Position numbers and translations under genes: made by a program. Positions 25,593 to 34,070 of a stretch of 64,000 nt of DNA are shown piece after piece. Position 1 is the stretch's first letter; each line of letters starts with the position of its first letter. This stretch comes from JACJYC01 sp964558465 (GTDB lineage Bacteria > Bacteroidota > Bacteroidia > Chitinophagales > Saprospiraceae), in assembly GCA_964558465.1 (NCBI GenBank), contig CAZLEF010000017.1:36560-100559 (forward strand). Direction: 5' to 3'. A model generated the notes under the pieces. That model searched no databases. It worked only from the letters and a program-made list of their open reading frames with translations, and had not been told where the DNA came from.

Positions 25593-27140
25593 ATGAAAAA
25601 ATATTACCCATTCATACTCGCTGTTTGTTCCGCCATTTGTATGCTGTTCTTGCCGGCATGCGAAAAGGACCTGCCGGTCAGGGCCGAATACACGGATTAC
25701 GATTTTGCCGGCCTGGATGAGGATGGCGGTTCCTGGAACCTCGTCCTTTTGTCTGCTCCCGACCAGATCAATATCCCTGCGCCGGAGGCCGTGAATTCGC
25801 CCGCCTACCTGGCCGAACTGGCCGCCGTCAAATCGGCGGTTGCCGGCCTCAGCTCTGACCAAACCAAATCAGTTGAATACTGGACCAATAACCCTGTACT
25901 GCGCTGGAATGAGATCGCACTGGAACTTGCAGCCAAGTACAACCTCATCCCCGGCCCCAACCCGGACGGGACCTATACCCTTCCGGATCCCGCCAACCCG
26001 GGTAATATACCCAACTTTCCGTTTGCACACCCGGCTTATACCTGCCGGATGCTGGCTTACCTCAGCGTCGCGCAGTTTGACGGCTTGATCGCCGCCTGGC
26101 ATTACAAATATGCCTTCAACCGGCCGGCGCCTTATCAGACCGACAACAGCATCACGCCAGGGTATGTAAAAAGCAACCTGCCGTCTTATCCGTCCGACGG
26201 CGCGGTAATCGCTTCGGCGTCCCGGAATATTCTGTCGGCCATGTTCCCGCTGGAAAAAGATTACCTGGCGGCCAAAGCTGAAGAACACCTGGCCAGCCTG
26301 GTATGGGCTGGCGTTAATGTGGAAAGCGACGTAACCGCCGGCGTTTTTCTGGGGTCGGAGGTCGCCAAAATTGCCCTGCAGCGCGCAGCCAACGACGGCA
26401 TGAAAAAAGCGCAGGCGCCAAAACCTGTTTCCGATTCGATCAAAACCGCCGCCTTCAACCGGTTTGGCTGGCAATGGGACAACCAGGAGACGCCGGTTCG
26501 ACCGGTCGGCCTCGCCCCGCTTTTTGGCAAGGTTAAAATGTGGAATGTGCCCAATGTGGAAATAGTCCGCCCAGGGCCGCCTCCAGCCCCGGGGTCGCCT
26601 CAATTCCTGGCAGATGTAGAAGAACTCAAGGATATCGCCGACAATATGACGGAAGAAAGAAGGCGCATCGCCAACTGGTGGCAGGACGGCCTGGGCTCCT
26701 ACACCCCACCCGGCCACTGGAACCGGTTTGCCAAAGAGTTCATCATCAAATACAAAATGAACCCCTTGCGCTCCGCCCGGGTTTTTGCCTATATGAACAT
26801 GGCCATTATGGACGGCGGCATCAGTTGCTGGGACACGAAGTATTATTACCATTACCCCCGGCCGATACAAACCATTCCCGGGTTCAAGACCATACTGGGT
26901 ACGCCGAATTTTCCGAGTTATACTTCGGGGCACAGTGTTTTTTCATCGGCAGCAGCCGAAGTTTTGGCCTATATTTTCCCGGCAGAGGCCCAGATATGCA
27001 GGGCCTGGGCCGAGGAAGCAGCCTTATCCAGGGTTTATGGCGGCATACATTACCGGTTCGACGCAGAGGTAGGCATCGAACAAGGTGAAAATATAGCGCA
27101 GTACACCATCGATGTGGCAAAAAGCGACGGCGCAGATTAA
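25593..27140 (+). CDS. Vanadium-haloperoxidase-like PAP2 superfamily lipoprotein
   Basis: The 515-aa protein has a lipoprotein signal (MLFLPAC). The C-terminal half has the three PAP2/vanadium haloperoxidase motifs: KYYYHYPRP (Lys-x6-Arg-Pro), FPSYTSGHSVFSS (PSxxSGH) and RVYGGIHYRFDAEVG (Arg-x5-His). The long helical N-terminal half matches the haloperoxidase-like subgroup rather than small lipid phosphatases. Members either hydrolyse phosphate esters or, with vanadate bound, oxidise halides with peroxide; the sequence does not decide. Co-occurrence with two AhpD-like genes makes peroxide chemistry an attractive guess. It is the last gene of the run; a terminator follows at 27183. Confidence 0.85.
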   Translation: MKKYYPFILAVCSAICMLFLPACEKDLPVRAEYTDYDFAGLDEDGGSWNLVLLSAPDQINIPAPEAVNSPAYLAELAAVKSAVAGLSSDQTKSVEYWTNNPVLRWNEIALELAAKYNLIPGPNPDGTYTLPDPANPGNIPNFPFAHPAYTCRMLAYLSVAQFDGLIAAWHYKYAFNRPAPYQTDNSITPGYVKSNLPSYPSDGAVIASASRNILSAMFPLEKDYLAAKAEEHLASLVWAGVNVESDVTAGVFLGSEVAKIALQRAANDGMKKAQAPKPVSDSIKTAAFNRFGWQWDNQETPVRPVGLAPLFGKVKMWNVPNVEIVRPGPPPAPGSPQFLADVEELKDIADNMTEERRRIANWWQDGLGSYTPPGHWNRFAKEFIIKYKMNPLRSARVFAYMNMAIMDGGISCWDTKYYYHYPRPIQTIPGFKTILGTPNFPSYTSGHSVFSSAAAEVLAYIFPAEAQICRAWAEEAALSRVYGGIHYRFDAEVGIEQGENIAQYTIDVAKSDGAD

Positions 27141-27182
27141 TCATCGCAGGTTTGAATTAGTATACGTTTCAGAATTCAAGCA

Positions 27183-27220
27183 GGGAACCGGTGGGTACGC
27201 TCGCTGGTTCCCGTTTTTTT
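27183..27220 (+). terminator. Rho-independent terminator of the AhpD-PAP2 operon
   Basis: GGGAACCGG, then a loop, then CTGGTTCCC, followed by GTTTTTTTATTTC. A stable GC stem with a seven-T tract, 43 nt after the PAP2 stop codon. Confidence 0.85.
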
Positions 27221-27249
27221 ATTTCTTTTTGCCCGACTTTGCCTTTGGA

Positions 27250-27423
27250 ATGAATATCAGGCATTGGTCTGCCTATTTTGAACTGAAGTTCGAATTGGAA
27301 AGGATATTCAAGCGTAAAATTGATTTACTTGAGCAAAAAGCATTAAGAAACAAAACATTTGAGAATTTAGTCAATAAGCAAAAATTGCTCGTTTATGCAA
27401 GAAGAAATCAAAGTGTGGCTTGA
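27250..27423 (+). pseudogene. C-terminal remnant of a nucleotidyltransferase (MNT)
   Basis: The frame reads FELKFELERIFKRKIDLLEQKALRN..., closely resembling the C-terminal third of MNT antitoxin-like proteins (the LEELLGRKVDLVT-type segment is present in the intact copy at 14949). The GSF...DxD catalytic part is absent; upstream of 27240 lies the terminator. It overlaps the HEPN fragment at 27395. This is a gene remnant rather than a working enzyme. Confidence 0.55.
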
Positions 27424-27544
27424 GGATATTGAGAAAGCCATCGCCGAAATTAATGAGTTTCTTCCGGCGCCAAGGAATTTCCTTGAATTTGAAAAAGATG
27501 TTAAGACAAAACGAGCAGTAGAAGTCCTGGCGAAATTCCTTTAA
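27395..27544 (+). pseudogene. Truncated HEPN-domain gene
   Basis: The 49-aa frame starts MQEEIKVWLEDIEKAIAEI and continues to KTKRAVEVLAKFL. This matches the N-terminal helices of DUF86/HEPN toxins, where RAVERNLEIIGEA would normally follow. Here the frame departs after RAVE and stops. The catalytic Rx4-6H is missing. With the MNT remnant it forms a second decayed MNT-HEPN pair in this window. Confidence 0.6.
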
Positions 27545-27618
27545 TCCTGGCTTTGGGCAAAATTAATTGGTCAAGCTCAACGTAAAACGTAATTTTGAGC
27601 AGGCCTGAGATGATCCAT

Positions 27619-27794
27619 AGTTTAACCGCAAAGCAGCGCAAAGTAATCCGCAAAGTTTCACAGAGTTTTCTTCGTGTAACTCTGCGGTAAACTTAGCGAA
27701 ACTCTGCGGTAAAAAATTGAAGTTTAACCGCAAAGCAGCGCAAAGTAATCCGCAAAGTTTCAAAGAGTTTTCTTTGTGGTACTCTGCGGTAAAA
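27619..27794. repeat. Two direct copies of a CCGCAAAG/CTCTGCGGTAA repeat before the GxxExxY gene
   Basis: Copy 1 (27619-27712) and copy 2 (27721-27794, shorter by an internal loss) both begin AGTTTAACCGCAAAGCAGCG and end ACTCTGCGGTAAAA. Each has inverted parts (TTTAACCGCAAAG near the start, CTCTGCGGTAAA near the end). Similar copies lie downstream of the gene at 28208-28333. Confidence 0.88.
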
Positions 27795-27807
27795 TAAATA
27801 ATTGACT

Positions 27808-28185
27808 ATGACAGAAAATGAATTGAGCCATAAAATTATTGGATGTGCGATGAAAGTGCATACTGAACTTGGCCCGGGACTTTTAGAAAATGCCTATGAA
27901 GAATGTTTGTTTTTTGAATTACAACAAGCAGGGTTACAAGTGAGTAAGCAAAAGGCGTTGCCATTGGTTTATTATGAGGTGAAGTTGGATGCAGGTTACA
28001 GAATTGATTTATTGGTAGAAAATAAGGTAGTGGTTGAAATAAAAGCGGTGGATGCGTTTAATGACGTGCATTTGGCGCAGGTGCTTACTTACTTAAAGCT
28101 ATCAGGCTGCAAAGTAGGATTATTGATAAATTTTAATGTAAGGAGCTTGAAAGATGGAATTAAAAGAGTGGCAAATGGAATATAA
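27808..28185 (+). CDS. GxxExxY family protein
   Basis: The 125-aa protein starts at ATG 27808; a TTG two codons upstream is less likely. It shows the family signature GPGLLENAYEECL and the later YRIDLLVENKVVVEIKAV segment, which looks like the core of a PD-(D/E)xK nuclease fold (Asp, then Glu-x-Lys). LAQVLTYLKLSGCKVGLLINF completes the family pattern. The function is unknown. The gene is more AT-rich than its surroundings and sits exactly between direct repeats (27619-27794 and 28208-28333), which suggests that gene and repeats arrived or moved together. Confidence 0.88.
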   Translation: MTENELSHKIIGCAMKVHTELGPGLLENAYEECLFFELQQAGLQVSKQKALPLVYYEVKLDAGYRIDLLVENKVVVEIKAVDAFNDVHLAQVLTYLKLSGCKVGLLINFNVRSLKDGIKRVANGI

Positions 28186-28207
28186 ATCTTTATTTAACCA
28201 CAAAGGG

Positions 28208-28333
28208 TTTAACCGCAAAGCAGCGCAGAGTAATCCGCAAAGTTTCACAGAGTTTGCTTCGTGTAACTCTGCGGTAAACTTAGCGAAACTCTGCGGTAAA
28301 ATATCGGGATTGAAGTTTAACCGCAAAGTTTGT
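28208..28333. repeat. Downstream copies of the CCGCAAAG/CTCTGCGGTAA repeat
   Basis: Copy 3 (28208 to about 28302) is nearly identical to copy 1 over about 95 bp, including AAACTTAGCGAAACTCTGCGG. A partial copy 4 begins at about 28312 (GAAGTTTAACCGCAAAGTTT). The GxxExxY gene thus interrupts a tandem array of about 100-bp units. Confidence 0.85.
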
Positions 28334-28449
28334 TTTGTGAAATATCTATCTTGCACTGCAAACCCGGCGTTCAATGTGTTAAAACAACACCTGGAAAGGC
28401 ATCATCATTACCATGACTGAGCCCTTTTGAATTCAACAAAACAAAATAC

Positions 28450-30186
28450 ATGAAAACCAACTTCAACCTTAAAATCTCCTGGATTGTAACCGCCTTCCTG
28501 ACCCTGCCCTGGCTTGCTTCCGCCCAACTGGACGCCGGCGCTCAACCACCGGTGACGGAAATGTACCAGCTACTCACCCAATACCAGGCCGATTTCGGCA
28601 GCCTCAACCGGTTTTATTTTGTGGAAAATTCCCCGGAAAGGCGGGAGCGGTTCAAAGCCTTTTATACCGGCTACCTGGCCCGGCTCGACCAAACGCCATT
28701 TGACAACCTCTCAACGGGTGGCAGAGTAGACTACCTGCTGTTCCGCCGCCAGTTGAACGAAGGCCTGCATCGCCTGTCTGTGGAGGAAAAAGAATCCGCG
28801 CCGGTACAAAACTGGGTAAAACTCGGCGACCCCATCTATGAACTGGAAAAACTGCGCCGCCGCGGCAAACACCTGGACGCCCCCAAAGTAGCCGAACAAC
28901 TGAATCAGGTAACCAAAGATATCCGCGCCCGGATGAAAACACTGGACAAGGAACCCAATGTAACCCGGGACCTGGCCAACCGGGCAGCGGGCATCGTCGA
29001 TGGGCAAAAAGAAGCCCTCAAAAGCGTTTTTGAATTTTACAAGGACTACGACCCCCAATTCACCTGGTGGGCCTCCAAACCCTGTCAGGAATTGATCGGC
29101 CTGCTGGAAGAATACGCCAAAACCCTGAAAGACAAGGTCGACCCCGCCACCCTGCCCAAAGACGACGGCAGCGGAATCATCGGAAACCCTATCGGACGAG
29201 AAGAGCTGATCCGGCTCCTGCAATACGAAATGATCCCCTATTCTCCGGAAGAACTGGTGGAGATCGCCAACAAGGAATTTGCCTGGTGCGATGCCGAATT
29301 GCTGAAGGCTTCCCGCGAAATGGGCTTCGGCGACAACTGGAAAGCAGCCCAGGAAAAGGTCAAACAAGCCTACGTGCCGGAAGGGTATCAGCCCGAAGCT
29401 ATGCTGGACCTGTACGAACAGTCGATTGATTTTTTGAAAAAACACGACCTGATCACCATCCCGCCCCTGGCAGAAGAAACCTGGCGTATGAGTATGATCT
29501 CCCCCGAACGCCAACGCATCAGTCCGTTTTTTCTGGGTGGCGAAACCCTCCAGATCTCCTACCCGACGGATGAAATGGCGCACGAAGACAAACTCATGAG
29601 CATGCGCGGCAATAACCCGCATTTTTCCCGCGCCACCGTACACCACGAACTGATCGCAGGGCACCACCTGCAAGGGTTTATGAACAACCGTCACAAACCC
29701 TACCGCCGCGGATTCGGCACGCCTTTCTGGACCGAAGGCTGGGCCTTGTATTGGGAATTGATCCTTTGGGACATGGATTTTCCCCGCTCGCCGGAAGACC
29801 GGATCGGCATGTTGTTCTGGCGCATGCACCGGTGCGCGCGCATCATTTTTTCCCTGAATTACCACCAGGGCAAATGGACCCCGCAGCAATGCATCGACTT
29901 CCTGGTGGACCGCGTCGGCCACGAACGCGCCAACGCCGAGGGTGAGGTCAGGCGTTCCTTTACCGCCAATTACGGGCCCCTGTACCAGATCGCTTATATG
30001 ACCGGCGGCATGCAGTTCTACGCCCTCAAAAAAGAGCTGGTGGACAGTGGGAAGATGACTTTCAAACAATTTCACGACGCCGTGATGCAGGAAAACGCCA
30101 TGCCCGTAGAGATGGTGCGGGCGATTGTGACCAATCAGGCTTTGGGAAAAGATTTCGAGAGCTCGTGGCGGTTTTATAAAAAATAA
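28450..30186 (+). CDS. DUF885 family exported protein (putative metallopeptidase)
   Basis: The 578-aa protein has a signal peptide ending near ASAQ. The DUF885 domain spans nearly all of it. The family's metal-site motif is seen as VHHELIAGHHLQG (His399-Glu400 to His405), followed by FWTEGWALYWELILW and the Glu in that helix as possible third ligand. The Pro usual in the HExxPGHH form is Ala here. Members are thought to be zinc peptidases related to carboxypeptidase Taq/M32-like proteins; few have been tested. Periplasmic location is likely. No operon partner is evident, since the next gene has its own repeat leader. Confidence 0.88.
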   Translation: MKTNFNLKISWIVTAFLTLPWLASAQLDAGAQPPVTEMYQLLTQYQADFGSLNRFYFVENSPERRERFKAFYTGYLARLDQTPFDNLSTGGRVDYLLFRRQLNEGLHRLSVEEKESAPVQNWVKLGDPIYELEKLRRRGKHLDAPKVAEQLNQVTKDIRARMKTLDKEPNVTRDLANRAAGIVDGQKEALKSVFEFYKDYDPQFTWWASKPCQELIGLLEEYAKTLKDKVDPATLPKDDGSGIIGNPIGREELIRLLQYEMIPYSPEELVEIANKEFAWCDAELLKASREMGFGDNWKAAQEKVKQAYVPEGYQPEAMLDLYEQSIDFLKKHDLITIPPLAEETWRMSMISPERQRISPFFLGGETLQISYPTDEMAHEDKLMSMRGNNPHFSRATVHHELIAGHHLQGFMNNRHKPYRRGFGTPFWTEGWALYWELILWDMDFPRSPEDRIGMLFWRMHRCARIIFSLNYHQGKWTPQQCIDFLVDRVGHERANAEGEVRRSFTANYGPLYQIAYMTGGMQFYALKKELVDSGKMTFKQFHDAVMQENAMPVEMVRAIVTNQALGKDFESSWRFYKK

Positions 30187-30316
30187 TTCTCCACAGCAAA
30201 CTGGTATTGGCTGATAAAAATATCCTTGAACGCCGAAAGATTGTTCTGTTCATAAAAAAGCTACCTTTGGAGAACCCTGCCACAAAAACCGTACTTTTAA
30301 TCCCGGATACAAATTT

Positions 30317-30356
30317 CCTTAGTGAACTTAGTGTCCTTAGTGAACTTAGTGGTTAA
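30317..30356. repeat. CTTAGTG tandem leader repeat before the pseudokinase-globin gene
   Basis: Two 18-bp copies of CCTTAGTGAACTTAGTG plus one base, followed by GTTAAAACAA up to the ATG at 30362. Another low-complexity element abutting a start codon. Confidence 0.75.
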
Positions 30357-30361
30357 AACAA

Positions 30362-31981
30362 ATGCCAAACCAAAACACCAACCAGGACAAACGCATCGAA
30401 ACCCTGATCGCCGCCGGCAACCTCCAGGAAGCGCTCGCCCGTTTCTCCGAATTCCTGCATCAATGCGAAGAGGAAAAGGAAGCCTTGTTGTCCAGTCAGG
30501 CCCGCTTTTCCAGATTCAACCAGAACGAATCGCTGGGGCTGGGTGAAGGCAACTCCTTTGAATACAACAAGATCCTGTACGATTTTGTCAATAACGTGCG
30601 CAAATTCCGCCGGGAGGTGTTGGCCGGTTTTTTTGACATCAGCGACCGGGAACAGTTCCTCCGGCAGATCGCCGACCGCGACATCGTTTTCAACGAAATA
30701 CTCGACCTGCGCCTGCGCGCCAAAAACTATCAGATGGATGAGCGGCTCACCGAGGGCAATTCTTCCATCGTTTACCGGGTGATCAACCACTCCCTCAACC
30801 GCCACGCCGTCGCTCTTGTGCTCAAACTGCCCAAGATCGCAGAAGGAACCATCCAGGAGATCGATCGTCTGGCCGACCTCAAACACCGCAATATCATCAA
30901 GATCATCGACCATGACCTGACGGCCTTCCCCTACATGGTCATCACCGAATATATCTACGGCGTGACCCTGCTCAAGGCTGTGGAAACCACCGGGCCGCGG
31001 CCGGTCTCGCAAGCGGTCGACTGGCTTTACCAGATCGCCGACAGCCTGGATTACCTCCGCCACAAACGTATTTTCCATACCAACGTGCGGCCGTCCAAGA
31101 TCTATGTGGACGACGAATGGCAGCTCATGCTTTCTCCCTTCGACCTGAAAAGCATCAGCACGGGGGAAGCCTCCTACAACCGGTTTCTCGATATTTGCCG
31201 GTACGGAAGCCCGGAAGCTTTACTCGATTTCCATGAAAAGTTACCCTGGTTCGAACAAAAGGAGGACCATCTGGAGGACGAACTCCTCCGGAAAATGTGC
31301 ATTTCCGACCAGTACAGCCTCGGTTTGATCGCCTTCAAGATCCTGACCGGCAAAGACCTGATCGAAGGTTTAACCGCCCGTGAGGTGATGGACAGCCGCA
31401 ACCGGTTCGCCCAGGATAAAGCCTACCGGAAACGCCGCCTGGCGGAATTGCCGCCCGACAGCTATTGCCAGGTCGGGAAAAAAAAGGTCAGCCTCAACAG
31501 TATCCTCTGTAAACTACTGGAAGAGGACCCGGCCCACCGCTTTGCAGACCTCCACCAGGTGTTGCGGGCCCTCCACCCCTTTACCCGTGTCGAACACCAG
31601 GGCGGAAACCTGGCCCAGAACAGCTACCGGCGGTGCCTGTCGGTCAACAAGGAATTTATCCAGGATTTTTACAAGGCCTTTTTTAAAAAAATGCCCGACG
31701 TGCAAAAGGACTTCGACCCCCTGGCAAAAAAACGCCAGTTGGGCATGTTGCAAATGGCCGTCGACGTCCTGCTCGACTCAGACACGCGCAAAGAACAACT
31801 GATGAATATCCTGGGCAATGAAAAACACAGGAAATACAGCCCGGCCGATTTTGAGCATTTCATCGGTACCCTGATCGAAACCGTCAAACGCAACGACCCG
31901 CTGTTCGATCCGCATACCGCCCTGGAATGGGAAGCCATACAGGAAAAGGTGATGGCGGTGATCCGGGAAAATGTTCCATGA
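30362..31981 (+). CDS. Effector-associated-like domain, pseudokinase and globin fusion protein
   Basis: The 539-aa cytosolic protein has no signal or membrane helix. Residues 1-95 are helical (ETLIAAGNLQEALARFSEFL, FEYNKILYDFVNNVRKF) and resemble the effector-associated adaptor domains of bacterial conflict systems. Residues about 120-410 are a protein-kinase fold: VALVLKLPK for the beta-3 Lys, then HTNVRPSKIYVD (His239-Thr240-Asn241) where an active kinase has HRDxKPxN, and LSPFDL where DFG should be. Catalytic Asp residues are lost, so it is a pseudokinase. Residues about 427-539 fit a single-domain globin. A Phe at CD1 (Phe451), Gln459 at the distal E7 place and His489 (EKHRKYS) at the proximal F8 place suggest that haem is bound. 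A gas- or redox-sensing switch is likely; the partner is unknown. The stop overlaps an ATG (ATGA), but the next gene probably starts at 32056. Confidence 0.8.
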   Translation: MPNQNTNQDKRIETLIAAGNLQEALARFSEFLHQCEEEKEALLSSQARFSRFNQNESLGLGEGNSFEYNKILYDFVNNVRKFRREVLAGFFDISDREQFLRQIADRDIVFNEILDLRLRAKNYQMDERLTEGNSSIVYRVINHSLNRHAVALVLKLPKIAEGTIQEIDRLADLKHRNIIKIIDHDLTAFPYMVITEYIYGVTLLKAVETTGPRPVSQAVDWLYQIADSLDYLRHKRIFHTNVRPSKIYVDDEWQLMLSPFDLKSISTGEASYNRFLDICRYGSPEALLDFHEKLPWFEQKEDHLEDELLRKMCISDQYSLGLIAFKILTGKDLIEGLTAREVMDSRNRFAQDKAYRKRRLAELPPDSYCQVGKKKVSLNSILCKLLEEDPAHRFADLHQVLRALHPFTRVEHQGGNLAQNSYRRCLSVNKEFIQDFYKAFFKKMPDVQKDFDPLAKKRQLGMLQMAVDVLLDSDTRKEQLMNILGNEKHRKYSPADFEHFIGTLIETVKRNDPLFDPHTALEWEAIQEKVMAVIRENVP

Positions 31982-31993
31982 AAAAATCCGGCA

Positions 31994-32034
31994 GTTCCTC
32001 CGCGCCTTCTGCGCGGCACGCACTTCCTCAATTC
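31994..32034. repeat. Short composite leader repeat before the amidohydrolase gene
   Basis: GTTCCTCCGCGCC, TTCT, then GCGCGGCACGCACTTCCTC and AATTC. This is the same hairpin module (CCGCGCCTTCTGCGCGG) as at 43820-43845 in the opposite orientation, and related to 14040-14070. It ends 22 nt before the ATG at 32056. Confidence 0.7.
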
Positions 32035-32055
32035 ACCGTCATTAAACCAACCGCC

Positions 32056-34050
32056 ATGATAAAACTACCGTTAACAACGCTGACCCCCCTCCTGTCCCTT
32101 TTTTGCCTGGCGGCCTTTTCCCTCGCAGGGCAGACCCAGAACTACTCCATTGTGCTCAACGGAAATAAAGCCGGCGTGTTCCGGGTTGAAAAACTTCCGG
32201 ACGGGCTTTATAAGGAATATTACCAAGTCAACGACCGGGGGCGCGGCGACAGCCTGCACGCAGTCTGGCGGGTCAATGCCAACAACATATTGACCGAACT
32301 GGAGATCACCGGGCACGATTATTTCAAGAACCGGGTCCGGGAAACCTTTTCCCTGAAAAACGGCATGGCGTCCTGGGAGAGCGAATCGGAAAAAGGAAAC
32401 CGCAAGCTCGAAAAAGAAGCCCAATATATCTCCCTGATGAGCATAGGCGGCGATATCATCCAGGCCTTGCTGGCCAACAACAACCGCTTGGACTTGCTGC
32501 CTTACGGAACGGCCACCCTCGAGCGGTTGGGTGAACACACTCCGGCCGGTTCAACCGCAAAATACCGCCTGGTCGGGATAAAAGGCCTTGGGTTTACGCC
32601 CAATTATGCCTGGCTCGATGAGCAGGATGAACTCCTGGGTTATGTCAGCCCCTGGGCCAATATCATCCTGGAAGGCTATGAAAACCTGGGCCCCGAACTG
32701 CTGGAGATCCAAAACGAAGAAGAAGCAAAAATTTACCGGAAAATCCGCGAACAGGCGGTTGAAAAACCGGAAGGTCTCCTGATCCGGAATGTTCTCCTCT
32801 TCGACGCCCGGACCGGCGAAACCGTACCCCGATCTTCCGTCTGGGTGGAAAACGGTATGATCATGCGGGTGACCCCCAAAAAGATCCGCCCGCCCAAAGG
32901 AACCCGGATCATCGACGGCAAGGGCATGACTCTGATCCCCGGGCTGATCGATATGCACGTACATTTCCAGGGCAATTTCGACGGCGCCCTGCACCTGGCC
33001 AACGGGGTAACCGGCGCGCGCGATCTGGGCAACAACTTCGGCGTATTGGAAAGCCGCGACCAGATCCGGCGCGGCGAAATCCTCGGCCCCGATCTCGAAA
33101 GCCTCGCCGGATTGCTGGATGGCAAGGGGCCGTTTGCCGGTCCTACGCCCGCGCTGGCCGGCTCGGAAGCCGAAGCGCTTGCCTGGGTGGATACCTTCGC
33201 CCGGCGGGGTTTCCAGCAGGTGAAGATCTACAGTTCCATCCGGCCCGAATGGGTCCCTGCCATTACCCGGAAAGCACATGGCCTGGGACTGCGGGTCAGC
33301 GGGCATATCCCGGCATTTATGACGGCGGAGCAGGCAGTGAGCGCAGGTTACGACGAGATCCAGCATATGAACATGTTGTTCCTCAACTTTTACGGCGACA
33401 CCATCGACACCCGCTCGCCCAACCGGTTCACCATTCCGGCGCAGAGGGCCGCGGCTTTTGATTTTGATTCGCCGGAATGCAAGGCCTTCCTGAAACTGCT
33501 GAAGGATAAAAACGTCGTGGTGGACCCCACCGTGAGCATATTTATCGGCATGTTCAAAGACCGCCCGGGGAAGATCTCCACTGGTTTTGAAAACATCATC
33601 GACCGGTTTCCGCTGAGCGTTCAACGGGCGTTCCGCGCCGGCGGCGGATTGCCCGTGCCCGAAGGAATGGACGAAACCTACAACCGCTCGGCGGACGCCC
33701 TGCTGAAAATGGTGAAGGTATTATACGACCACCGGATCCCCATCGTGGCCGGCACCGACAACATGGCCGGGTTTTCCCTGCACCAGGAACTCGAAAACTA
33801 CGTCAAAGCCGGCATCCCCGCCGGGGAAGTCCTGAAAATCGCCACCCTCGGCAACGCGACCATCCTGGGCAAACAAAAGGAAATCGGTTCCATAGAACCC
33901 GGCAAACGCGCCAACTTTGTACTGATCGACGGAAACCCGTTAAAAAATATGTCGGATATCCGAAAGGTGAAATGGGTGATCAAGGACGGGGCGGTTTACG
34001 ACCCGGGGAAGATACTGGAGGGGGTGTCGATTAAAAATTACCGCGACTAA
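32056..34050 (+). CDS. Exported amidohydrolase-family protein
   Basis: About 664 aa from ATG 32056, which gives a clean signal peptide (LLSLFCLAAFSLAGQ). An in-frame ATG at 31978 would put repeat-derived sequence in front. The N-terminal 220 residues are a beta-rich extension. The amidohydrolase TIM barrel begins near 245, with GLIDMHVHFQG (His301 and His303 as metal ligands), then a Lys in QQVKIYSS, His in RVSGHIPAF and EIQHMN, and Asp568 in AGTDNMAG. The family hydrolyses C-N or related bonds; the barrel type suits imidazolonepropionase/prolidase-like enzymes in the periplasm. It follows the pseudokinase-globin gene closely but has its own leader repeat. Confidence 0.88.
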   Translation: MIKLPLTTLTPLLSLFCLAAFSLAGQTQNYSIVLNGNKAGVFRVEKLPDGLYKEYYQVNDRGRGDSLHAVWRVNANNILTELEITGHDYFKNRVRETFSLKNGMASWESESEKGNRKLEKEAQYISLMSIGGDIIQALLANNNRLDLLPYGTATLERLGEHTPAGSTAKYRLVGIKGLGFTPNYAWLDEQDELLGYVSPWANIILEGYENLGPELLEIQNEEEAKIYRKIREQAVEKPEGLLIRNVLLFDARTGETVPRSSVWVENGMIMRVTPKKIRPPKGTRIIDGKGMTLIPGLIDMHVHFQGNFDGALHLANGVTGARDLGNNFGVLESRDQIRRGEILGPDLESLAGLLDGKGPFAGPTPALAGSEAEALAWVDTFARRGFQQVKIYSSIRPEWVPAITRKAHGLGLRVSGHIPAFMTAEQAVSAGYDEIQHMNMLFLNFYGDTIDTRSPNRFTIPAQRAAAFDFDSPECKAFLKLLKDKNVVVDPTVSIFIGMFKDRPGKISTGFENIIDRFPLSVQRAFRAGGGLPVPEGMDETYNRSADALLKMVKVLYDHRIPIVAGTDNMAGFSLHQELENYVKAGIPAGEVLKIATLGNATILGKQKEIGSIEPGKRANFVLIDGNPLKNMSDIRKVKWVIKDGAVYDPGKILEGVSIKNYRD

Positions 34051-34070
34051 CAAACTTTGACCCGGGTTTT

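Noticed and set aside
28154..28420. An 88-aa frame after the GxxExxY gene
   Set aside because: It is largely repeat DNA in a frame that overlaps the real gene's end; no family resemblance.
28711..30075. A 454-aa frame on the minus strand inside the DUF885 gene (and similar long antisense frames at 11813-12895, 47730-48845, 50114-51529 and 51530-52816)
   Set aside because: They mirror the codon structure of a clear gene on the other strand, show no family motif and have odd amino acid composition (Gly-, His-, Arg-rich).
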